Positions 26,662 to 34,852 of a stretch of DNA of 64,000 bases are shown here, one piece after another; within the stretch, counting starts at the first letter, position 1; every line of letters starts with the position of its first letter. The DNA is taken from the NCBI RefSeq assembly GCF_900156265.1, contig NZ_FTNE01000012.1:1-64000 (forward strand), read 5' to 3'. This DNA comes from Acidiphilium rubrum. GTDB lineage: Bacteria; Pseudomonadota; Alphaproteobacteria; Acetobacterales; Acetobacteraceae. The notes beneath the pieces were generated by a model. It was not told where the DNA came from. It did no database searches and worked only from the letters and a program-made list of their open reading frames with translations. The position numbers and the translations under genes were made by a program.

Positions 26662-27528
26662 GTGGCTGAGGGCTCCAAGGCTGCTGGATCGGACTCGCCG
26701 CATCTGGATCAGGGCGAGCAGTCGCAGGCCGCGCAGCATTCCGGGCTGCGGCCACTGGTGATTCACGAAATCATCCGTGAAGAGGGTGAGGACGAGCTTG
26801 AGCGATCGAACGGCGCGCTGACGCTTTCGGGGTTTGCCGCCGGCCTGTCGATGGGGTTTTCGTTTCTGACCGAGGCGTTGATCCGCGCGGATCTGCCGGC
26901 GAGCACGTGGCGGCATCTGATCGCGAGTTTTGGCTATAGCGTCGGGTTTATCATCGCGGTGCTGGGGCGGCAGCAATTGTTCACCGAGAGCACGCTGACC
27001 GCGGTGCTGCCGCTGTTGACGCGGCGTGATGGTGCGACGGCGGTGGCGATCGGGCGGTTATGGGCGATCGTGCTGGTGATGAATTTGGTGGGAACCTGGG
27101 TGTTTGCCGCGCTGTTGCTGGTGCATGGCGTATTCTCGGATGCGGTGGTGGCCTCGCTCGGGGTGATCGGGCGTGAGGCGGTGCATGCCGCGTTCGGTGT
27201 GACCTTCGTGAAGGCGATGTTTGCCGGTTGGTTGATCGCGCTGATGGTGTGGATTCTGCCGAGCGCGCGATCGGCGCGGTTGCTGACCGTGCTGCTGATC
27301 ACCTATGTGGTTGCGATCGCCAAGCTATCCCACGTGGTCGCGGGGTCGGCTGAGGCGGCCTATGCCGTGCTGACCGGTACGGCTTCGCTGGGGCAGTATT
27401 TTGGAGGGTTTCTGGCGCCGACTTTGCTTGGAAATATTTTGGGCGGCGTGGCGCTGGTGGCGCTGTTGAATCATGGGACTGTGGCTGAGGAAATTCATGA
27501 GGGTGAGAATAAGGATAAGGGAGGGTAG
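26662..27528 (+). CDS. Formate/nitrite transporter (FNT) family protein
   Basis: A membrane channel of about 288 residues with six hydrophobic segments. The first 45 residues are polar and acidic (REEGEDELERSNGALTLS), then SGFAAGLSMGFSFLTEALI, the family's first helix, follows. QQLFTEST and a C-terminal NILGGVALVALLNHG fit the FocA/YfdC branch. The GTG at 26662 is chosen; a TTG four codons earlier is also possible. It transports a small monovalent acid such as formate or nitrite in the family; the substrate here is unknown. Confidence 0.85.
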   Translation: MAEGSKAAGSDSPHLDQGEQSQAAQHSGLRPLVIHEIIREEGEDELERSNGALTLSGFAAGLSMGFSFLTEALIRADLPASTWRHLIASFGYSVGFIIAVLGRQQLFTESTLTAVLPLLTRRDGATAVAIGRLWAIVLVMNLVGTWVFAALLLVHGVFSDAVVASLGVIGREAVHAAFGVTFVKAMFAGWLIALMVWILPSARSARLLTVLLITYVVAIAKLSHVVAGSAEAAYAVLTGTASLGQYFGGFLAPTLLGNILGGVALVALLNHGTVAEEIHEGENKDKGG

Positions 27529-27529
27529 G

Positions 27530-27650
27530 ACTTCTTTTTTGTAAAAAAGAAGCAAAAAACTTTTGTTTGTCTTGGACTGTGCCCGTGGAAACGCCCGTAC
27601 CCTGAATTAAAGAAAGTTTTTTGCTGCTTTTTTACAAAAAAGCAGTGCTT
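27530..27650. repeat. 120-bp element with A/T-hairpin inverted ends, copy B
   Basis: The left end CTTCTTTTTTGTAAAAAAGA and right end GCTGCTTTTTTACAAAAAAG match copy A; inner AAAAAACTTT and AAAGTTTTTT extend the arms. It separates the convergent FNT and epimerase genes. Confidence 0.85.
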
Positions 27651-27653
27651 GCT

Positions 27654-28520
27654 TCACTCACTTGACGTCCCGCGCTCGCTCTCAAGTATTCCCGCCAGTC
27701 CCTCGCGATACGTCGGGTACCGCCAGGCGAGGTTCAGGCTGGCTTTGGTGCGCTGGTTCAGCACGACGCGATTTTCGCCCCAGAACGAGAGCGCCATGGG
27801 TGACATGCTGCGTTTGGCATCGTCGAACGCGATCAGGGGGGGCGGTTCGATGCCGAGGAGGCCGGCGGCGTAGGCGATGACGGTGGCGCTGGGAGCGGGC
27901 TCGTCGTCGCTGAAGTTCAGGGTGCGGGTGCCGGTTGTGGCGGTGGCGATGGCGGCGAGTGTGCCGTGGGCGATGTCATCCACATGGATGCGGCTGAATT
28001 TATGGTCGGGTTTGTCGATCCGGCGGGCGGTGCCGTCGCGCAGATCGTCGAGCACCGAGCGTCCGGGGCCGTAGATGCCGGCGAGGCGCATGATGTCGAT
28101 CGCGCAGCGGTGCGACCGTTGGGACCAGGCGGTTTCGGCGGCGACGCGGCGGCGGGTGCGGTCGGTGCCGGGGGCGGGCGGGGTGGTTTCATCGACCGTG
28201 CCGCCGCCGTGATCGCCATAGATGCCGGTGGTCGAGCAATAGCCGATCCAGCGCAGGTGGGTGGCGGCTTCGAGGCTGGTTTGGTGCAGCGTCAGGACCG
28301 GATCGCCGGATTCGGTGGGCGCCGCGGTGACGACGAGGTGGGTGGCGGTGGCGATGGCGGCGCCGGCTTCGGTGAAGGGGATGAGTGCGATGCCTGCGGG
28401 GGCGTGCTTGGCGGCGGGGTTGCGCGCGGTGGCGGTGACGCGAAAGCCGGCGTTGCGTGCCGCGATGGCGATGGCGCGGCCGGAGAAGCCGAGGCCGGCG
28501 ATGACGAGATGATCGTTCAT
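27654..28520 (-). CDS. NAD(P)-binding SDR-like protein (YeeZ type)
   Basis: A 288-residue extended short-chain-dehydrogenase-like protein. The N-terminal IAGLGFSGRAIA (residues 7-18) is the dinucleotide-binding turn, and YCSTTGIYGDHGGGTVDE with RLAGIYGPGRS mirror the active-site side of YeeZ-type epimerase-like proteins, whose substrates are unknown. The start overlaps the dedA stop by 4 bases, so the two genes are cotranscribed. The stop lies at the edge of repeat copy B. Confidence 0.8.
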   Translation of the reverse strand: MNDHLVIAGLGFSGRAIAIAARNAGFRVTATARNPAAKHAPAGIALIPFTEAGAAIATATHLVVTAAPTESGDPVLTLHQTSLEAATHLRWIGYCSTTGIYGDHGGGTVDETTPPAPGTDRTRRRVAAETAWSQRSHRCAIDIMRLAGIYGPGRSVLDDLRDGTARRIDKPDHKFSRIHVDDIAHGTLAAIATATTGTRTLNFSDDEPAPSATVIAYAAGLLGIEPPPLIAFDDAKRSMSPMALSFWGENRVVLNQRTKASLNLAWRYPTYREGLAGILESERGTSSE

Positions 28521-29158
28521 GATTGCTCGCGGCGCGCACGGGCGGCGGCGATGCGTTCCAACCTGTCGCCATGGCGGTGGAACAGCAGGATGGTGACGAC
28601 GACCGCGATGCCGATGGCAACCGCGATCGCAACACCGATGGGGCCGGCGACGTGTTCGATCTGTTTGCCGAAAACATAGGCGGCACCGCCGTAGAGGGTG
28701 GCCCACAGGATGCTGGCGATGCTTTGGAACACGACGAAGCGCCGCCAGTCCATCATGGTGACGCCGGCGATGAGGGCGGCGAGGGCGCGCAGTACTGCGA
28801 AGAAGCGGCCGAATACCACGATTTTACCGCCGTGATTGGCGAACAGCCAGCGCCCCGCGAGCAGGCGGCGTTCGGTGAGGCCGATGCGCGAGCCGTGGCG
28901 CAGAATGGTCGGGTAGCCGGCGCGCCGGCCGATCCAGTAACCAAGGACGCCGCCGATGATGGCGCCAAGCGCGGCGCTGGCGATCAGGATGAAGATATCG
29001 ATCCGGTGGGTGGTGCCGGCATAGATTGCGGCCGAGACCAAAGCGGTTTCGCCTGGGAGCGGCAGGCCGAGGCTTTCGAGCAGGATCAGGAGTGCGACGG
29101 CGACGCTGCCGTAGGCGGCAATCCATGGTTCCATCGCGTGGTGAAAGAAGTGGAGCAT
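28517..29158 (-). CDS. DedA-family membrane protein
   Basis: A 213-residue inner-membrane protein of the DedA/VTT family, proposed to flip undecaprenyl phosphate or phospholipids. Family marks are LLESLGLPLPGETAL near residue 30, GYWIGRRAGYP, and FGRFFAVLRALAALIAGVT, with the essential acidic and Arg residues (Glu in PGE, Arg in GRF). The ATG has AAGGGAT upstream. A basic tail (RLERIAAARARREQS) faces the cytoplasm. Confidence 0.9.
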   Translation of the reverse strand: MLHFFHHAMEPWIAAYGSVAVALLILLESLGLPLPGETALVSAAIYAGTTHRIDIFILIASAALGAIIGGVLGYWIGRRAGYPTILRHGSRIGLTERRLLAGRWLFANHGGKIVVFGRFFAVLRALAALIAGVTMMDWRRFVVFQSIASILWATLYGGAAYVFGKQIEHVAGPIGVAIAVAIGIAVVVTILLFHRHGDRLERIAAARARREQS

Positions 29159-29235
29159 TGATCCCTTGGTGGGTTGGTTATTTTGATAAGGTTTACCGGC
29201 TTCCCATGTAACGCAAAATCTCCGATAGTCATGGC

Positions 29236-29430
29236 ATGACTGAGCCGGAAACTGAAATCGACACGCTTGACCGCCTGGAGGCTGCTCTGGGCCAGATCGC
29301 CGCGCGGGCGGCGCGAACCGATGCGGCGGCTGCGGCGTGTACGCGCCCGGATGTGGCGGCGGCGCTCGATCGGCTGATCGCGCAGTTGCGCGATGCGCTC
29401 GCATCGATCGGCGAAGCGGAGCACGGGTGA
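29236..29430 (+). CDS. Small coiled-coil protein upstream of zapA
   Basis: A 64-residue Ala/Asp/Arg-rich helical protein (LDRLEAALGQIAARAARTDA) with heptad-like spacing. It sits one base before zapA, the usual place of a short DUF4164-like protein in alphaproteobacteria. It has no known activity; a role with ZapA at the division site is inferred from position only. Confidence 0.7.
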   Translation: MTEPETEIDTLDRLEAALGQIAARAARTDAAAAACTRPDVAAALDRLIAQLRDALASIGEAEHG

Positions 29431-29431
29431 G

Positions 29432-29755
29432 ATGGCGCAGGTAACCATTCGGATCAACGGATATTCGTACGCCGTGACCTGCGAGGATGGGCAGGAGCCG
29501 CGCCTGACGGAGATGGCATCGGAGATCGACCGGCGGATCAGCAGCATCAAGGCGATCGGCGGGCAGTCGGGTGAATCGCGGTTGCTGGTGCTGGCGTCGC
29601 TGCTGCTGGCTGATGAATTGCACGATACCAAGGCGGCGCTGGACATGGCGAAGGCGAGCAAACCGGCCAAGCCGTCCTCACCCGAGCATAACGCGCGGCT
29701 GCGGCGCATTGCCGCGCGTGCGGAAGAGATTGCAGCGGACCTCGCGGAGTCCTAA
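29432..29755 (+). CDS. zapA: Cell division protein ZapA
   Basis: A 107-residue ZapA that bundles FtsZ filaments at mid-cell. The N-terminal beta domain AQVTIRINGYSYAVTCEDGQ and helix LTEMASEIDRRISSIK are diagnostic; a coiled coil follows to the end. The first ATG of MAQVT is used; an upstream in-frame codon overlaps the previous gene. The gene order zapA, 6S RNA, formyl-THF cyclo-ligase is conserved across proteobacteria. Confidence 0.92.
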   Translation: MAQVTIRINGYSYAVTCEDGQEPRLTEMASEIDRRISSIKAIGGQSGESRLLVLASLLLADELHDTKAALDMAKASKPAKPSSPEHNARLRRIAARAEEIAADLAES

Positions 29756-29761
29756 GTTATG

Positions 29762-29925
29762 TCGGCGAGGCTGCCCGGTGCGTCAGGCACGTTCATCCCC
29801 GGGGCCAATAAGTACTCCCAGGGAGCTGGCTCTGTCGGAACCGTGGTTCCGGTATTTCCGGCGCCCACCTGCTCTGCAGGCCTTGGGAGGATGACATCGT
29901 CAACGGCCAGGGCGGCTTCGCACAT
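29762..29925 (+). ncRNA. ssrS: 6S RNA
   Basis: The non-coding stretch directly after zapA. A closing stem pairs GGCTGCCC (29769-29776) with GGGCGGCT (29910-29917). Inside it lie further complementary GC-rich runs (CCCCGGGG, CTCCCAGGG against CCTTGGGAG), leaving a large central bulge, as needed to mimic an open promoter bound by RNA polymerase. Identification rests on the conserved position and fold; ends are approximate. Confidence 0.7.
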
Positions 29926-29942
29926 GATTCCATTGTTTCTCA

Positions 29943-30575
29943 ATGAGTGACGAGACGGCGTTTTTTGCCGCGATCGAGCCGGTAAGTGCGACTTTGAGGG
30001 TAACACCGAAAGACTGCGTAGATGCGGGCGGATACATTCCGCGAAAGCGATTTTTGTTTTTGCCACTGATATTCTTGGACCTTGCAGCAATTTCCGCATT
30101 TCTGAATTATGAATGGCTATATTACGCCGTACACCAGGGCTTACGCGAGGGGATCAATATCAGCGGACATGCCGCTGCACTCGTCGGTGTAGCATTGGCC
30201 GATGATATCTTCATCTCAACGGCAATTAGCGCCGTTGTGCTGTCTCTCATGTATTTTCTTGGCTACCGAGCAGCGCTTAGTGGACTTGCGAAACGAGCGC
30301 GCGATGCGCGGGGTGATGTGCCACGCGAGGTTGATATATCGTTGGATTTAAATGGTTTGCACGTCCAGGATTTCAGTTCAAGGCTAGACCATCCTTGGAC
30401 GGACGTATCGGATATGATCGAAACGGGGCGGATTTTCAGAATTGGAATATTGGGAACTTCATGGATCGTTCTGCCGAAGCGCGACTTGGACGAGGGGTTT
30501 GTAACCGCGCTCGGCCAATTGAAAGTCGCGTTGCGTGATCGGACCCAGGCCAGATCGGCAGCGCGTCGCCGGTAA
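29943..30575 (+). CDS. YcxB-like membrane protein
   Basis: A 210-residue protein with two hydrophobic segments (about 38-56 and 80-105) and a C-terminal soluble domain. HPWTDVSDMIETGRIFRIGI and SWIVLPKRDLDEGF match the YcxB-like domain, whose function is unknown. It sits between 6S RNA and the formyl-THF cyclo-ligase, where most relatives have nothing, and its stop overlaps the next start (TAATG). Codon use is slightly less GC-rich than the neighbours, hinting at a later arrival. Confidence 0.65.
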   Translation: MSDETAFFAAIEPVSATLRVTPKDCVDAGGYIPRKRFLFLPLIFLDLAAISAFLNYEWLYYAVHQGLREGINISGHAAALVGVALADDIFISTAISAVVLSLMYFLGYRAALSGLAKRARDARGDVPREVDISLDLNGLHVQDFSSRLDHPWTDVSDMIETGRIFRIGILGTSWIVLPKRDLDEGFVTALGQLKVALRDRTQARSAARRR

Positions 30576-31153
30576 TGCCGATGGATGACGACACATGCCG
30601 CGATGCCAAGCGCATGGCACGACAAGTGGCGTCGGCGCGACGACGCGGGGATAATGCCGCGCAAGCCGGTATGCGTTTGATGGCGCATAGTCTCAGTGTT
30701 TGTAAGCCGCAGGCAGGGGCAGTCGTATCCGGCTTCTGGCCGATCGGCGATGAGATCGATGTGCGGCCTTTGATGCTGGCGCTGGCACAGTTCGGGCACG
30801 AATTATGCCTGCCGGAGACGCCGAAACGCGGTCTGCCGCTGATATTCCGGCGCTGGGTGCCGGGCGAGGCGCTGGTGGCAGGTCGGTTCGGTACGTCGCA
30901 TCCGGTCGGAGACGTGGTGGTGCCTGACTTCGTGCTGGTGCCCTTGCTGGCGTTCGACCGGGCGGGCAATCGGCTGGGGTATGGTGGTGGGTATTACGAT
31001 CGGACGCTGGCGGGACTGCCGGGGGCGTTTCGGTTGGGTTGCGCGTTTGCCTGCCAGGAAATTCCGGCGGTACCGGTGGGACCGAAGGATGAGCGGTTGG
31101 ATGCTGTGGCGACGGAGCTTGGGGTGATCAGGATGGATGGACGAGCCGCATGA
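30575..31153 (+). CDS. 5-formyltetrahydrofolate cyclo-ligase
   Basis: A 192-residue enzyme that converts 5-formyl-THF to methenyl-THF with ATP. The signature RLGYGGGYYDRTL starts at residue 133 and binds ATP/Mg; FWPIGDEIDVRPL and LPETPKRGLPL complete the folate side. It is the usual neighbour of zapA and 6S RNA (ygfA in E. coli). The start overlaps the YcxB-like stop, and the stop overlaps the aminotransferase start (ATGA). Confidence 0.9.
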   Translation: MPMDDDTCRDAKRMARQVASARRRGDNAAQAGMRLMAHSLSVCKPQAGAVVSGFWPIGDEIDVRPLMLALAQFGHELCLPETPKRGLPLIFRRWVPGEALVAGRFGTSHPVGDVVVPDFVLVPLLAFDRAGNRLGYGGGYYDRTLAGLPGAFRLGCAFACQEIPAVPVGPKDERLDAVATELGVIRMDGRAA

Positions 31154-32307
31154 TTGATTTGATGGGAATTTCGCAGATTCCGCGCTCGAAGATCGGTGAT
31201 ATCGGGCGGATCGCGTTCGGTGATCGCTCGGTGGTCAATCTGGCGTTCGGGGAGTCCGATTTCGCGCCGCCGGAAGCGGCGACAGCGGCTTTGATGCGGG
31301 CGGTGGCGGCGGGTGATACGCATTATGTCGATAGCCGCGGCAAGCCGGCGTTGCGGGCGGCGCTGGCGGATTATTTGACGGGGCTGCATCGATTGCCGGT
31401 GGATGAGGGGCGGATCGTGGTGACCGCTTCGGGTATGGCGGCGATTGCGGTGGCGTTTGCCGCCATCGTGCGGGCCGGGGATCGCGTGGTGATCCATGAG
31501 CCGGAGTGGCCGAATTTGGCCGGTGCGGCGCTGGCGCGTGGGGCCGAGGTGACGCGGTTTGGGCTGGATGAGGATGGCGCGGGCGGGTTTCGGCTTGATC
31601 TGGCGCGGCTGGACACGGTGCTGGCCGGCGCCCGGGTGTTCTGTTTGAATTCGCCCAACAACCCGACCGGGTGGATGGCGAGCGACGCCGAGGTGGCGGG
31701 GGTTCTCGCACTATGCCGGCGGCATGGCGTGTGGCTGCTCTCCGATGAGGTGTATTCGCGTCTGACCTTCGATGGGGCGGTGGCCGCACCCTCCGTGCTG
31801 GATCATGCGCTGCCGGATGATCGGGTGATGGTGGCAAATTCGGTGTCGAAAACCTGGGCGATGACCGGGTTTCGGGTGGGCTGGCTGGTGGTGCCGGCGG
31901 GGCTGCGCGATGCGATCGGCGAGTTGACCGAGGCGACGCATTCGACCGTGGCACCCTATTCGCAGGAGGCGGCACTGGCGGCGCTGGGGTGCGAGGATTT
32001 CGTGGCGGATTTCCGCGATTTCTGTGCACGCGGGCGGGCGATCGTGCTGGAGGGGCTGGCGGGGTTGAACCGGGTGCAATTGCAGGCGCCGGCGGCGAGT
32101 TTCTATGCCTTCGCGCGGATCGACGGTGTGGATGACAGCCTGGCGTTGGCGCGGCGCCTGGTGGTGGAGCACAAGGTGGCTGTGGCGCCCGGTGTGGCGT
32201 TCGGTGCGGCGGGGGAAGGGCATTTGCGGGTGTGTTTTGCGCAGAGCCCGGAAAAACTGGCGCGCGCGATGGATCGGTTGCGGATGGGTCTTGCGGCGCT
32301 AACCTGA
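31150..32307 (+). CDS. Class I/II PLP-dependent aminotransferase
   Basis: A 385-residue fold type I aminotransferase. The PLP Lys is at about residue 234 (SVSKTWAMTGFRVGW); NSPNNPTGWM and LLSDEVYSRLTFDG bind the ring and phosphate, and HLRVCFAQSPEKL carries the substrate-carboxylate Arg near the end. Members of this aspartate-aminotransferase-like group act on many 2-amino acids, so the substrate is not assigned. It is coupled to the folate gene upstream. Confidence 0.88.
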   Translation: MIDLMGISQIPRSKIGDIGRIAFGDRSVVNLAFGESDFAPPEAATAALMRAVAAGDTHYVDSRGKPALRAALADYLTGLHRLPVDEGRIVVTASGMAAIAVAFAAIVRAGDRVVIHEPEWPNLAGAALARGAEVTRFGLDEDGAGGFRLDLARLDTVLAGARVFCLNSPNNPTGWMASDAEVAGVLALCRRHGVWLLSDEVYSRLTFDGAVAAPSVLDHALPDDRVMVANSVSKTWAMTGFRVGWLVVPAGLRDAIGELTEATHSTVAPYSQEAALAALGCEDFVADFRDFCARGRAIVLEGLAGLNRVQLQAPAASFYAFARIDGVDDSLALARRLVVEHKVAVAPGVAFGAAGEGHLRVCFAQSPEKLARAMDRLRMGLAALT

Positions 32308-32312
32308 TCTTA

Positions 32313-32897
32313 ATGAATTTGCGCTATAGACTGCGTGTGAAGATTTTATTTATCATCTTTGCGTTGTGGCTGCCGGTAACGGGTTGGGCGCGCACCATTT
32401 TGCCGACCGCATCGTTGCCGGATCGGGCGATGACGCCCGGGGCGATCAATCCGGCTGTGACGCCGGGGACGATCGATCAGACGATTTGTGTGCGGGGATG
32501 GACGCGATCGGTGCGGCCGGGCGTGCGCTATACCGAGCGGCTGAAAAAATCGCAGATCCGGGCTTATGGTTACGCGGATACCAGGCCCTGGAAGTACGAG
32601 GAGGATCATTTGATCCCGCTCGATCTGGGAGGATCGCCTGATTCGCCGCTCAACCTGTGGCCGGAGCCGCATTTCGGGCCGGGTGAATGGGGATCATACG
32701 CCAAGGATCGGCTGGAGGCGCGGATGGTGCGGCTGGTGTGCCGGCGTCAACTGTCGCTCGATAAGGCGCGGGCGATGATGGCGGGGGACTGGGTGGCGGC
32801 GTACCGGCGCTATCTGGGGCCTGAGCCGGATAATTCACGGCCGGAGCGGCGATATCGGGCATATCATGGCGGCTATTGGCACCATCACGGCTGGTAG
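32313..32897 (+). CDS. Secreted HNH-like protein
   Basis: A 194-residue protein with a signal peptide (about residues 1-25, ILFIIFALWLPVTGWA). The core KYEEDHLIPLDLGGSPDSPLN followed by NLWPEP resembles HNH nuclease folds (DH-IPL-LGG...NLWP). Residues after it form a helix and a His/Tyr/Gly-rich tail. Small exported proteins of this sort are widespread but unstudied; nuclease activity is only inferred. GTG eight codons later is an alternative start. Confidence 0.65.
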   Translation: MNLRYRLRVKILFIIFALWLPVTGWARTILPTASLPDRAMTPGAINPAVTPGTIDQTICVRGWTRSVRPGVRYTERLKKSQIRAYGYADTRPWKYEEDHLIPLDLGGSPDSPLNLWPEPHFGPGEWGSYAKDRLEARMVRLVCRRQLSLDKARAMMAGDWVAAYRRYLGPEPDNSRPERRYRAYHGGYWHHHGW

Positions 32898-33018
32898 ATG
32901 GCGCGGTTCGGCGTGTGCGATCGATCGATTTGACCCTGCTTGCTTGTCTTTGCCTTGACGATGCTCATTTAGTGAAGACGGTGCGGTGTGCCGCGTCAAT
33001 GTCATGGAAGCGAGCGCA

Positions 33019-34095
33019 ATGACCACGGCTTATATCAACCGGATTGGCACTGCGGTGCCCGAAAACGATATTCATCAAGGGTTTGTCGATTACGCGCGAA
33101 CCATGCTGGACCCTCGTAAGGCCGCGGTGTTTTCGCGGATGGCGGAGCGCGCCGCGATCGGGCATCGGTATTCGCATCTGGCCATGGGTGATCTGGTCGC
33201 CGGGGATGTCGATGCGCAGGATTTCTACCGGCGTGGCGACTTTCCCGATATCGGTAAGCGGATGGCGCAATATGAGCGAACCGCGCCGGAATTGGCCGGT
33301 CAGGCGATCGGTGCGCTGGGGTTGGGCGACGCGATGGATGGGATTACGCATCTGGTCGTCGCTTCATGTACGGGTTTCACGGCGCCGGGGCTGGACCAGC
33401 ATATCGCGTGGCGATTGGGCCTGCGGGCGGATGTGCAGCGGACGCTGGTAGGGTTCATGGGGTGTTCGGCCGCGGTGCCTGCGCTGCGGATTGCGCAGGC
33501 GGCGGTGCTGGCCGATCCGGCGGCGAAGGTTCTGGTCGTCAACCTCGAACTTTGCACGCTGCATTTGCAGGAGACCGATGACCTTGAAACCGCGCTGACG
33601 TTCATGCTGTTCGGCGATGGCTGTGCGGCGACGCTGGTGACCGCGGAGCCCGAAGGGTTTGCGATGGCGGATTTCCGGGCAGCGACGATTCCCGAAACGG
33701 AGGATCTTATCACCTGGCATATCGGGGCGCAGGGGTTTCTGATGCATCTTTCGGGCGGGGTGCCGGGCAAGATTGCGCAGGCGTTGCGCGAGGATCTGGC
33801 GCGGTCGGATGCGGGCGGGTTGCTGCGCGGCGAGGGGACCCAGGCGGTCGACTTATGGGCCGTCCACGGCGGCGGGCGCACGGTGCTCGACGCGGTCGAG
33901 TCCGGGTTTGGGCTCGCGCCGGAGGCGTTGGCACCGTCACGCGCGGTGCTGTCGGCGCATGGCAATATGTCATCGGCGACCGTGATGTTCGTGCTCAAGC
34001 GGATGATGGAGCGGGCGACCGCGGGCGCGCGCGGCATGGCGATGGCATTCGGGCCCGGCATGGTGGCCGAAACGTTCCGGTTCAGCGTGGTGTGA
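33019..34095 (+). CDS. Type III polyketide synthase
   Basis: A 358-residue chalcone/stilbene-synthase-like condensing enzyme. The full catalytic triad is present: Cys149 (FMGCSAAVPAL), His283 (WAVHGGGRT) and Asn316 (SAHGNMSSAT). Such enzymes extend acyl-CoA starters with malonyl-CoA to make resorcinols, pyrones or phenolic lipids. The start is placed at ATG 33019, with GGAAG 8 bases upstream; an ATG five codons earlier lacks a binding site. It begins a three-gene run with a methyltransferase and a flavoprotein, like SrsA-SrsB-SrsC of Streptomyces phenolic lipid synthesis. Confidence 0.9.
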   Translation: MTTAYINRIGTAVPENDIHQGFVDYARTMLDPRKAAVFSRMAERAAIGHRYSHLAMGDLVAGDVDAQDFYRRGDFPDIGKRMAQYERTAPELAGQAIGALGLGDAMDGITHLVVASCTGFTAPGLDQHIAWRLGLRADVQRTLVGFMGCSAAVPALRIAQAAVLADPAAKVLVVNLELCTLHLQETDDLETALTFMLFGDGCAATLVTAEPEGFAMADFRAATIPETEDLITWHIGAQGFLMHLSGGVPGKIAQALREDLARSDAGGLLRGEGTQAVDLWAVHGGGRTVLDAVESGFGLAPEALAPSRAVLSAHGNMSSATVMFVLKRMMERATAGARGMAMAFGPGMVAETFRFSVV

Positions 34096-34165
34096 CGGTG
34101 CGCCACACGGTTCGTCGCGGGACTAGACGGTTTTTGCTTCGTTTTGCTTGCTGACGGAATATCAC

Positions 34166-34852
34166 ATGACCCTGACCTACCGCAGTACCGAACCCGAAGT
34201 CATGGACGACCCTGGCCTTGATCCTGCGGTTTATGCGCGCTGCATCGGCGATCTGGCGAAGGTGAACCGGGTGACGTTCACGCATCGGCCGGTGTTGCGC
34301 TGGTTGGCCGCGGTGGCGCCGGCGGGTGGGGTGTCCGTGCTTGATGTCGCGTTTGGCGATGGGGATTTGCTGCGGGCGATTGCACGCTGGGCAGACAAGC
34401 GCGGCGTTGCAATGCGGTTGAGCGGGATCGATCTCAATCCGCGCAGCGCCGTGGCCGCGCGCGCGGCGACGCCGGCAGGCATGGATATTGTCTATCGCAC
34501 CGGCGATGTATTCGAGGCGGCGCCGGACCCGAAACCCGATTTCATCGTGACGTCGCAATTCACGCATCATCTGGATGACCGGCAATTGGTGCAGTTTTTG
34601 CGCTGGCTGGACCGGACGGCGGAACGAGGGTGGTATATCACGGATCTGCATCGGCATGCGGTGCCGTATTACGGGTTTCGGGTGCTGGCGCGGCTGATGG
34701 GGTGGCACCGGATTGTGGCCTCCGACGGAACGGTTTCGATCGCGCGAGGTTTTCGCCGGGGCGATTGGCAGGCAGCACTCGCGGCGGCGGGCGTGCAGGC
34801 GGATATTCGCTGGCAGTTTCCGTTCCGGTACGGCGTGTCGCGCGCGTCATGA
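34166..34852 (+). CDS. SAM-dependent methyltransferase (polyketide tailoring)
   Basis: A 228-residue class I methyltransferase. SAM-binding motif I reads VLDVAFGDGDLLRA near residue 60, where Ala replaces the first Gly of the usual GxGxG; IDLNPRS is the acidic strand-2 motif. FIVTSQFTHHLDD resembles motif post II of UbiE-type enzymes. It lies between the polyketide synthase and the flavoprotein, with its stop overlapping the next start (ATGA). Likely role: O- or C-methylation of the resorcinol or pyrone product. Confidence 0.8.
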   Translation: MTLTYRSTEPEVMDDPGLDPAVYARCIGDLAKVNRVTFTHRPVLRWLAAVAPAGGVSVLDVAFGDGDLLRAIARWADKRGVAMRLSGIDLNPRSAVAARAATPAGMDIVYRTGDVFEAAPDPKPDFIVTSQFTHHLDDRQLVQFLRWLDRTAERGWYITDLHRHAVPYYGFRVLARLMGWHRIVASDGTVSIARGFRRGDWQAALAAAGVQADIRWQFPFRYGVSRAS

